Part shown: positions 1 through 8,154 of the stretch, piece after piece
Layout of the letters: every line of letters begins with the position of its first letter
How positions within the stretch are numbered: the first letter of the stretch is position 1
Assembly: GCA_033782935.1 (NCBI GenBank)
Contig: JAWQEG010001559.1
Location: forward strand, 992,001 to 1,056,000
Source of the DNA: Petrolisthes cinctipes
Lineage: Eukaryota > Arthropoda > Malacostraca > Decapoda > Porcellanidae
Direction of reading: 5' to 3'
Length of the DNA: 64,000 nucleotides
Notes under the pieces: model-generated
What the model was told of the DNA's origin: nothing
Databases searched by the model: none
The model's input: only the letters and a program-made list of their open reading frames with translations
Program-made: the position numbers and the translations under genes

Positions 1-253
1 AGGCATGTTCAGATCGCTTCTGGGACCCCAAAATATCGAATTTTCGGGTGTTTAGGGCCAGAATTTGAGATATAAACGGGTACAGAAGATGCATGCACAT
101 ATCGATTTTTGGACACCTAAAAGATCGATTTTCAGTATGTTTTTGGCTTGTATTTTGAAAATACTCTAACACGGAGTAGGCATGTACAGATACCTTCTGG
201 GACCTCTAAATATGGAATTTTCGGGTGTTTTGGGTCTGAATTTGAGATATCGA

Positions 254-309
254 TTTTTTGGCACCTAAAATGTCGATTTTTAGCATGTTTTTAGCCTATA
301 TTTTGAAAA
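254..309. other. Phased A/T tracts in the 3' half of a short monomer
   Basis: T6 (254-259), A4 (267-270), T5 (277-281), T5 (288-292), T4 (301-304) and A4 (306-309) follow one another with centres about 10.5-12.5 bp apart, close to the helical repeat. Runs of four or more A/T in helical phase are a known cause of intrinsic DNA curvature. The pattern recurs in most B1 and B2 copies, though some have an interrupted A4 run (for example CCTATAATATCG near 766). Confidence 0.6.
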
Positions 310-502
310 TATTCTAGCACTGTGTAGGCATGTACAGATTGCTTCTGGGACCCCAAAATATTGAATTTTCGGGTGTTTTGAGCCTGAATTTGAGATATAA
401 ACGGGTACAGAAGATACATGCACATATTGACTTTGGGCAACAAAAAATTTCGATTTTCAGCATGTTTTGGGCCTGAATTTTGAAAATACTCTAACACGGA
501 GT

Positions 503-590
503 AGGCATGTACAGATCGCTTCTGGGACCCCAAAATATCGAATTTTCGGGTGTTTAGGGCCAGAATTTGAGATATAAACGGGTACAGAAG
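503..590 (+). repeat. Half-repeat alpha (first ~88 bp of a long monomer)
   Basis: The first half of the monomer aligns with the second half over its whole length. GCATGTACAGATCG-CTTCTGGG at the alpha head pairs with GCATGCACATATCGACTTTTGGG in beta, about 19 of 23 columns identical by hand. From TGGG through GCCTGAATTT the class C halves agree at about 36 of 46 positions without gaps. GCATG lies at 505 in alpha, 593 in beta and 682 in the next monomer, giving half-units of 88 and 89 bp. The long monomer is therefore an ancient dimer. Confidence 0.85.
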
Positions 591-679
591 ATGCATGCAC
601 ATATCGACTTTTGGGCACCTAAAAGATCGATTTTCAGTATGTTTTTGGCCTGTATTTTGAAAATACTCTAACACGGAGT
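591..679 (+). repeat. Half-repeat beta (second ~89 bp of a long monomer)
   Basis: Beta runs from the ATGCATG before the central CACATATCGAC to the next AGGCATG. It corresponds base for base to alpha apart from one extra A after ATCG and a compensating single-base difference near the AT-rich tail. Its ATCGATTTTC matches alpha ATCGAATTTTC. The 29 bp missing from short monomers covers the end of alpha and the head of beta, so B monomers keep the alpha body but only a truncated beta. Confidence 0.82.
652..666. other. 15 bp palindrome, G-C outer pair (class A example)
   Basis: GTATTTT-G-AAAATAC is a perfect inverted repeat with 7 bp arms around one base. It sits about 14 bp before the next monomer start. 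The same form is found in classes A, C2 and D. Its position is fixed in the monomer across the array. It could be a binding site for a dimeric DNA-binding protein or simply a by-product of A/T tracts; the sequence alone does not decide. Confidence 0.8.
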
Positions 680-827
680 AGGCATGTACAGATACCTTCT
701 GGGACCTCTAAATATCGAATTTTCGGGTGGTATGGGACTGAATTTGAGATATCGATTTTTTGGCACCTATAATATCGATTTTTAGCATGTTTTTAGCCTA
801 TATTTTGAAAATATTCTAGCACTGTGT
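680..827 (+). repeat. Reference short class B1 monomer (148 bp)
   Basis: Class B1 has the head AGATACCTTCTGGGACCTCT, then GTTTTGGGACTGAATTTG (here with a local GGTATGGGACTG variant), and it lacks the 29 bp central block found in long monomers. The join reads GAGATATCGA, creating a GATATC (EcoRV) site specific to short monomers. The tail is typically AAAATGTCGATTTTTAGCATG followed by TTTTTAGCCTATATTTTG. Length is 148 bp and not a multiple of three, so it breaks every reading frame crossing it. It ends the C1-A-B1 trimer. Confidence 0.92.
800..814. other. 15 bp palindrome, A-T outer pair (class B example)
   Basis: ATATTTT-G-AAAATAT occupies the position equivalent to the class A palindrome. 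Both outer bases have changed together (G to A on the left, C to T on the right), so symmetry is retained. Class C1 is the exception, with GAATTTTGAAAATAC and one broken pair. Confidence 0.8.
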
Positions 828-1003
828 AGGAATGTACAGATTGCTTCTGGGACCCCAAAATATTGAATTTTCGGGTGTTTTGAGCCTGAATTTGAGATAT
901 AAACGGGTACAGAAGATACATGCACATATTGACTTTGGGCATCTAAAATATCGATTTTCAGCATGTTTTGGGCCTGTATTTTGAAAATACTCTAACACTG
1001 AGT
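828..1003 (+). repeat. Reference class C2 monomer (176 bp)
   Basis: Class C2 has the head AGATTGCTTCTGGGACCCC, AAATATTGAATTTTCGG, GTTTTGAGCCTGAATTTG, and the central block ending GAAGATACATGCACATATTG. It has a diagnostic ACTTTGGGCATCTAAAATAT and the tail CAGCATGTTTTGGGCCTG followed by TATTTTG and ACACTGAG. Relative to A and D it has one T fewer in the CTTTTGGG run, giving 176 bp. That single-base loss shifts the reading frame relative to class A. It normally precedes class D. Confidence 0.9.
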
Positions 1004-1180
1004 AGGCATGTACAGATTGCTTCTGGGACCCTAAAATATTGAATTTTCGGGTGTTTTGAGCCTGAATTTGAGATATAAACGGGTACTGAAGATGCATGCA
1101 CATATCGACTTTTGTGCACCTAAAAGATCGATTTTCAGTATGTTTTGAGCATGTATTTTGAAAATACTCTAACACGGAGT
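1004..1180 (+). repeat. Reference class D monomer (177 bp)
   Basis: Class D shares the C-type head (AGATTGCTTCTGGGACCC, GTTTTGAGCCTG) but has ACGGGTACTGAAGATGCATG, then a diagnostic CGACTTTTGTGCACC and the tail CAGTATGTTTTGAGCATG before TATTTTG. It normally follows C2 and precedes short class B2. The mixture of a C-like first half with an A-like second half suggests an old recombinant between classes. Confidence 0.9.
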
Positions 1181-1326
1181 AGGCATGTACAGATCGCTTC
1201 TGGGACCCCTAAATATCGAATTTTCGGGTGTTTTGGGACTGAATTTGAGATATCGACTTTTTGGCACCTAAAAGATCGATTTTTAGCATGTTTTTAGCCT
1301 ATATTTTGAAAATATTCTAGCACTGT
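1181..1326 (+). repeat. Reference short class B2 monomer, 3' end trimmed by a 10 bp deletion
   Basis: Class B2 has the head AGATCGCTTCTGGGACCCCT, GTTTTGGGACTGAATTTG, the same 29 bp central gap as B1, then CGACTTTTTGGCACCTAAAA and GATCGATTTTTAGCATG. It follows class D. Here its end and the start of the next monomer are fused as CACTGTATAG. The intact form is CACTGTGTAGGCATGTACAG, so 10 bp are missing between two TGT copies. The same 10 bp loss recurs at many B2/C1 joints (for example near 2318, 4131, 4931, 6589, 8926, 31014 and 47589). Confidence 0.88.
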
Positions 1327-1494
1327 ATAGATTGCTTCTGGGACCCCAAAATATTGAATTTTCGGGTGTTTTGAGCCTGAATTTGAGATATAAACGGGTA
1401 CTGAAGATACATGTACATATTGACTTTGGGCACCAAAAATATCGATTATCAGCATGTTTTGGGCCTGAATTTTGAAAATACTCTAACACAGAGT
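1327..1494 (+). repeat. Reference class C1 monomer, 5' end trimmed
   Basis: Class C1 resembles C2 but reads GGGCACCAAAAATATCGA in the second half and has the tail GGGCCTGAATTTTG followed by AACACGGAG or a close variant. It precedes class A. This copy lacks 10 bp at its start. The copy at 326-502 has an intact start but carries an extra base in the CAACAAAAAA run. The class differs from all others by having A instead of T in the 3' palindrome (GAATTTTG rather than GTATTTTG). Confidence 0.86.
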
Positions 1495-4080
1495 AGGCAT
1501 GTACAGATCGCTTCTGGGACCCCAAAATATCGAATTTTTGGGTGTTTAGGGCCAAAATTTGAGATATTAACGGGTACAGAAGATGCATGCACATATCGAC
1601 TTTTGGGCACTTAAAAGATCGATTTTCAGTATGTTTTTGGCCTGTAATTTGAAGATACTCTAACACGGAGTAGGCATGTACAGATACCTTCTGGGACCTC
1701 TAAATATCGAATTTTCGGGTGTTTTTGGACTGAATTTGAGATATCGATTTTTTGGCACCTAAAATGTCGATTTTTAGCATGTTTTTAGCCTATATTTTGA
1801 AAATATTCTAGCACTGTGTAGGCATGTACAGATTGCTTCTGGGACCCCAAAATATTGAATTTTCGGGTGTTTTGAGCCTGAATTTGAGATATAAACGGGT
1901 ACAGAAGATACATGCACATATTGACTTTGGGCATCTAAAATATCGATTTTCAGCATGTTTTGGGCCTGTATTTTGAAAATACTCTAACCCTGAGTAGGCA
2001 TGTACAGATTGCTTCTGGGACCCCAAAATATTGAATTTTCGGGTGTTTTGAGCATGAATTTGAGATATAAACAGGTACTGAAGATGCATGCACATATCGA
2101 CTTTTGTGCACCTAAAAGATCGATTTTCAGTATGTTTTGAGCATGTATTTTGAAAATACTCTAACACGGAGTAGGCATGTACAGATCGCTTCTGGGACCC
2201 CTAAATATCGAATTTTCGGGTGTTTTGGGACTGAATTAGAGATATCGACTATTTGGCATCTAAGAGATAGATTTTTAGCATGTTTTTAGCCTATATTTTG
2301 AAAATATTCTAGCACTGTACAGATTGCTTCTGGGACCCCAAAATATTGAATTTTCGGGTGTTTTGAGTCTGAATTTGAGATATAAACACCCGGGTACAGA
2401 AGATACATGTAAATATTGACTTTGGGCACCAAAAATATCGATTTTCAGCATGTTTTGGGCCTGAATTTTGAAAATACTCTAACACGGAGTAGGCATGTAC
2501 AGATCGCTTCTGGGACCCCAAAATATCGAATTTTCGGGTGTTTAGGGCCAGAATTTGAGATATAAACGGGTACAGAAGATGCATGCACATATCGACTTTT
2601 GGCCACCTAAAAGATCGATTTTCAGTATGTTTTTGGCCTGTATTTTGAAAATACTCTAACACGGTGTAGGCATGTACAGATACCTTCTGGGACCTCTAAA
2701 TGTCGAATTTTCGGGTGTTTTGGGACTGAATTTGAGATATCGATTTTTTGGCACCTAAAATGTCGATTTTTAGCATGTTTTTAGCCTATATTTTGAAAAT
2801 ATTCTAGCACTGTGTAGGCATGTACAGATTGCTTCTGGGACCCCAAAATATTGAATTTTCGGGTGTTTTGAGCCTGAATTTGAGATATAAACGGGTACAG
2901 AAGATGCATGCACATATCGACTTTTGTGCACCTAAAAGATCGATTTTCAGTATGTTTTGGGCCTGTATTTTGAAAATACTCTAACACTGAGTAGGCATGT
3001 ACAGATTGCTTCTGGGACCCCAAAATATTGAATTTTCGGGTGTTTTGAGCATGAATTTGAGATATAAACAGGTACTGAAGATGCATGCACATATCGACTT
3101 TTGTGCACCTAAAAGATCGATTTTCAGTATGTTTTGAGCATGTATTTTGAAAATACTCTAACACGGAGTAGGCATGTACAGATCGCTTCTGGGACACCTA
3201 AATATCGAATTTTCGGGTGTTTTGGGACTGAATTAGAGATATCGACTTTTTGGCACCTAAGAGATCGATTTTTAGCATGTTTTTAGCCTATATTTTGAAA
3301 ATATTCTAGCACTGTATAGATTGCTTCTGGGACCCCAAAATATTGAATTTTCGGGTGTTTTGAGCCTGAATTTGAGATATAAACGGGTACAGAAGATACA
3401 TGTACATATTGACTTTGGGCACCAAAAATATCGATTTTCAGCATGTTTTGGGCCTGAATTTTGAAAATACTCTAACACGGAGTAGGCATGTACAGATCGC
3501 TTCTGGGACCCCAAAATATCGAATTTTCGGGTGTTTAGGGCCAGAATTTGAGATATAAACGGGTACAGAAGATGCATGCACATATCGACTTTTGGGCACC
3601 TAAAATATCGATTTTCAGCATGTTTTGGGCCTGTATTTTGAAAATACTCTAACACTGAGTAGGCATGTACAGATCACTTTTGGGACCCCTAAATATCGAA
3701 TTTTCGGGTGTTTTGGGACTGAATTTGAGATATCGATTTTTTGGCACCTAAAAGATCGATTTTTAGCATGTTTTTAGCCTATATTTTGAAAATATTCTAT
3801 CAATGTGTAGGCATGTACAGATTGCTTCTGGGACCCCAAAATATTGAATTTTCTGGTGTTTTGAGCCTGAATTTGAGATATAAACGGGTACTGAAGATGC
3901 ATGCACATATCGACTTTTGTGCACCTAAAAGATCGATTTTCAGTATGTTTTGAGCATGTATTTTTAAAATACTCTAACACGGAGTAGGCATGTACAGATC
4001 GCTTCTGGGACCCCTAAATATCGAATTTTCGGGTGTTTTGGGACTGAATTAGAGATATCGACTATTTGGCACCTAAGAGA

Positions 4081-4840
4081 TCGATTTTTAGCATGTTTTT
4101 AGCCTATATTTTGAAAATATTCTAGCACTGTACAGATTGCTTCTGGGACCCCAAAATATTGAATTTTCGGGTGTTTTGAGCCTGAATTTGAGATATAAAC
4201 ACCCGGGTACAGAAGATACATGTACATATTGACTTTGGGCACCAAAAATATCGATTTTCAGCATGTTTTGGGCCTGTATTTTGAAAATACTCTAACACTG
4301 AGTAGGCATGTACAGATCACTTTTGGGACCCCTAAATATCGAATTTTCGGGTGTTTTGGGACTGAATTTGAGATATCGATTTTTTGGCACCTAAAATGTC
4401 GATTTTTAGCATGTTTTTAGCCTATATTTTGAAAATATTCTAGCACTGTGTAGACATGTACAGATTGCTTCTGGGACCCCAAAATATTAAATTTTCGGGT
4501 GTTTTGAGCCTGAATTTGAGATATAAACGGGTACAGAAGATACATGGGCATCTAAAATATTGATTTTCAGCATGTTTTGGGCCTGTATTTTGAAAATACT
4601 CTAACACTGAGTAGGCATGTACAGATTGTTTCTGGGACCCCAAAATATTGAATTTTCGGGTGTTTTAAGCCTGAATTTGAGATATAAACGGGTACTGAAG
4701 ATGCATGCACATATCGACTTTTGTTCACCAAAAAGATCGATTTTCAGTCTGTTTTGAGAATGTATTTTGAAAATACTCTAACACGGAGTAGGCATGTACA
4801 GATCGCTTCTGGGACCCCTAAATATCGAATTTTCGGGTGT
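4081..4840 (+). repeat. Irregular satellite segment (dimers and trimmed C monomer)
   Basis: Short-monomer tails at 3763, 4088, 4406 and 4892 are spaced 325, 318 and 486 bp, so the regular trimer is broken into B-long dimers. A second copy of the CCCGGG insertion lies at 4202. The C2 monomer around 4540 lacks about 15 bp (ACATGGGCATCT replaces the longer ACATGCACATATTG form). Nothing non-satellite is present. Confidence 0.8.
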
Positions 4841-6497
4841 TTTGGGACTGAATTTGAGATATCGACTTTTTGGCACCTAAAAGATCGATTTTTAGCATGT
4901 TTTTAGCCTATATTTTGAAAATATTCTAGCACTGTACAGATTGCTTCTGGGACCCCAAAATATTGAATTTTCGGGTGTTTTGAGCCTGAATTTGAGATAT
5001 AAACGGGTACAGAAGATACATGCACATATTGACTTTGGGCACCAAAAATATCGATTTTCAGCATGTTTTGGGCCTGAATTTTGAAAATACTCTAACACGG
5101 AGTAGGCATGTTCAGATCGCTTCTGGGACCCCAAAATATCGAATTTTCGGGTTTTTAGGGCCAGAATTTGAGATATAAACGGGTACAGAAGATGCATGCA
5201 CATATCGACTTTTGGCCACCTAAAAGATCGATTTTCAGTATGTTTTTGGCCTGTATTTTGAAAATACTCTAACACGGAGTAGGCATGTACAGATACCTTC
5301 TGGGACCTCTAAATATCGAATTTTCGGGTGTTTTGGGACTGAATTAGAGATATCGATTTTTTGGCACCTAAAATGTCGATTTTTAGCATGTTTTTAGCCT
5401 ATATTTTGAAAATATTCTAGCACTGTGCAGGCATGTACAGATTGCTTCTGGGACCCCAAAATATTGAATTTTCGGGTGTTTTGAGCCTGAATTTGAGATA
5501 TAAACGGGTACAGAAGATACATGCACATATTGACTTTGGGCATCTAAAATATCGATTTTCAGCATGTTTTGGGCCTGTATTTTGAAAATACTCTAACACT
5601 GAGTAGGCATGTACAGATTGCTTCTGAGACCCGAAAATATTGAATTTTCGGGTGTTTTGAGCCTGAATTTGAGATATAAACGGGTACTGAAGATGCATGC
5701 ACATATCGACTTTTGTGCACCTAAAAGATCGATTTTCAGTATGTTTTGAGCATGTATTTCGAAAATACTCTAACACGGAGTAGGCATATACAGACCCCTA
5801 AATATCGAATTTTCGGGTGTTTTGAGCCTGAATTTGAGATATAAACGGGTACAGAAGATACATGCACATATTGACTTTGGGCACCAAAAATATCGATTTT
5901 CAGCATGTTTTGGGCCTGAATTTTGAAAATACTCTAACACGGAGTAGTCATGTACAGATCGCTTCTGGGACCCCAAAATATCGAATTCTCGGGTGTTTAA
6001 GGCCAGAATTTGAGATATAAACAGGTACAGAAGATGCATGCACAAATCGACTTTTATCCACTTAAAAGATCGATTTTCAGTATGTTTTTGGCCTGTATTT
6101 TGAAAATACTCTAAAACGGAGTAGGCATGTACAGATACCTTCTGGGACCTCTAAATATCGAATTTTCGGGTGTTTTGGGACTGAATTTGAGATATCGATT
6201 TTTTGGCACCTAAAATGTCGATTTTTAGCATGTTTTTAGCCTATATTTTGAAAATATTCTAGCACTGTGTAGGCATGTACAGATTGCTTTTGGGACCCCA
6301 AAATATTGAATTTTCGGGTGTTTTGAGCCTGAATTTGAGATATAAACGGGTACACAAGATACATGCACATATTGACTTTGGGCATCTAAAATATCGATTT
6401 TCAGCATGTTTTGGGCCTGTATTTTGAAAATACTCTAACACTGAGTAGGCATGTACAGATTGCTTCTGGGACCCCAAAATATTGAATTTTCGGTTGT
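4841..6497 (+). repeat. 1657 bp tandem duplication, copy 1
   Basis: Markers at 4892, 5383, 6225 and 6549 recur at 6549, 7040, 7882 and beyond at a constant offset of 1657 bp. The internal variants also match, including GGCATATACAGACCCC near 5786, GAATTCTCGGG near 5985 and TTTTATCCACTTAAAAG near 6052. I saw no difference between the copies in the parts compared. This indicates a recent duplication, or an assembly duplication that raw reads could exclude. Confidence 0.85.
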
Positions 6498-8154
6498 TTT
6501 GGGACTGAATTTGAGATATCGACTTTTTGGCACCTAAAAGATCGATTTTTAGCATGTTTTTAGCCTATATTTTGAAAATATTCTAGCACTGTACAGATTG
6601 CTTCTGGGACCCCAAAATATTGAATTTTCGGGTGTTTTGAGCCTGAATTTGAGATATAAACGGGTACAGAAGATACATGCACATATTGACTTTGGGCACC
6701 AAAAATATCGATTTTCAGCATGTTTTGGGCCTGAATTTTGAAAATACTCTAACACGGAGTAGGCATGTTCAGATCGCTTCTGGGACCCCAAAATATCGAA
6801 TTTTCGGGTTTTTAGGGCCAGAATTTGAGATATAAACGGGTACAGAAGATGCATGCACATATCGACTTTTGGCCACCTAAAAGATCGATTTTCAGTATGT
6901 TTTTGGCCTGTATTTTGAAAATACTCTAACACGGAGTAGGCATGTACAGATACCTTCTGGGACCTCTAAATATCGAATTTTCGGGTGTTTTGGGACTGAA
7001 TTAGAGATATCGATTTTTTGGCACCTAAAATGTCGATTTTTAGCATGTTTTTAGCCTATATTTTGAAAATATTCTAGCACTGTGCAGGCATGTACAGATT
7101 GCTTCTGGGACCCCAAAATATTGAATTTTCGGGTGTTTTGAGCCTGAATTTGAGATATAAACGGGTACAGAAGATACATGCACATATTGACTTTGGGCAT
7201 CTAAAATATCGATTTTCAGCATGTTTTGGGCCTGTATTTTGAAAATACTCTAACACTGAGTAGGCATGTACAGATTGCTTCTGAGACCCGAAAATATTGA
7301 ATTTTCGGGTGTTTTGAGCCTGAATTTGAGATATAAACGGGTACTGAAGATGCATGCACATATCGACTTTTGTGCACCTAAAAGATCGATTTTCAGTATG
7401 TTTTGAGCATGTATTTCGAAAATACTCTAACACGGAGTAGGCATATACAGACCCCTAAATATCGAATTTTCGGGTGTTTTGAGCCTGAATTTGAGATATA
7501 AACGGGTACAGAAGATACATGCACATATTGACTTTGGGCACCAAAAATATCGATTTTCAGCATGTTTTGGGCCTGAATTTTGAAAATACTCTAACACGGA
7601 GTAGTCATGTACAGATCGCTTCTGGGACCCCAAAATATCGAATTCTCGGGTGTTTAAGGCCAGAATTTGAGATATAAACAGGTACAGAAGATGCATGCAC
7701 AAATCGACTTTTATCCACTTAAAAGATCGATTTTCAGTATGTTTTTGGCCTGTATTTTGAAAATACTCTAAAACGGAGTAGGCATGTACAGATACCTTCT
7801 GGGACCTCTAAATATCGAATTTTCGGGTGTTTTGGGACTGAATTTGAGATATCGATTTTTTGGCACCTAAAATGTCGATTTTTAGCATGTTTTTAGCCTA
7901 TATTTTGAAAATATTCTAGCACTGTGTAGGCATGTACAGATTGCTTTTGGGACCCCAAAATATTGAATTTTCGGGTGTTTTGAGCCTGAATTTGAGATAT
8001 AAACGGGTACACAAGATACATGCACATATTGACTTTGGGCATCTAAAATATCGATTTTCAGCATGTTTTGGGCCTGTATTTTGAAAATACTCTAACACTG
8101 AGTAGGCATGTACAGATTGCTTCTGGGACCCCAAAATATTGAATTTTCGGTTGT
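6498..8154 (+). repeat. 1657 bp tandem duplication, copy 2
   Basis: Second copy, joined to the first within the TTTTGGGACTG near 6497-6507. The monomer crossing the join is a chimera: C/D-type head and TTCGGTTG from the end of copy 1, then the B-type GGGACTG and short tail from the start of copy 2. At the far end (about 8154-8158) the same TTCGGTTGTTTTG continues with the ordinary GAGCCTG. That is the expected footprint of unequal crossover between a C/D and a B monomer. Confidence 0.85.

Larger units (their letters stand above)
503..679 (+). repeat. Reference class A monomer (177 bp)
   Basis: Class A has the head AGATCGCTTCTGGGACCCC, then AAATATCGAATTTTCGG, a diagnostic GTGTTTAGGGCCAG, the central block with ACGGGTACAGAAGATGCATG, then CGACTTTTGGGCACC and a tail with CAGTATGTTTTTGGCC. 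It usually follows class C1 and precedes short class B1. The central block contains the 8 bp palindrome TGCATGCA, which is changed in class C and deleted in class B. The length of 177 bp is exactly 59 codons, which is why open frames persist across it. Confidence 0.92.
1..4080 (+). repeat. Left block: hexameric HOR of ~992 bp
   Basis: Short-monomer tails (TTAGCATG) lie at 280, 782, 1283, 1774, 2275, 2770, 3272 and 3763, spaced 502, 501, 491, 501, 495, 502 and 491 bp. From 782 to 3272 the short monomers alternate B1 and B2, as do their trimers (C1-A-B1 then C2-D-B2), giving a six-monomer period of 992-997 bp. The 491 spacings carry the 10 bp TGT deletion. The monomer near 2816 is a C/D hybrid. 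A 4 bp insertion creates CCCGGG at 2389. Confidence 0.85.

Noticed and set aside
652..666. Palindrome as a bacterial transcription terminator
   Set aside because: The arms are A/T only with a one-base loop, it recurs in every monomer, and there is no gene to terminate.
503..679. CENP-B box in the monomer
   Set aside because: TTCGGGTGTTTAGGG, TTCGGGTGTTTTGGG and TGAGATATAAACGGG each match about 7 of the 9 essential positions of the TTCGnnnnAnnCGGG motif. A rough chance expectation is about 0.5 such hits per monomer on both strands, and none is a full match.
4841..8154. Treating the apparently identical 1657 bp copies as a certain biological duplication
   Set aside because: Identical adjacent copies can also come from assembly of a satellite. 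Without reads I keep it as probable only.
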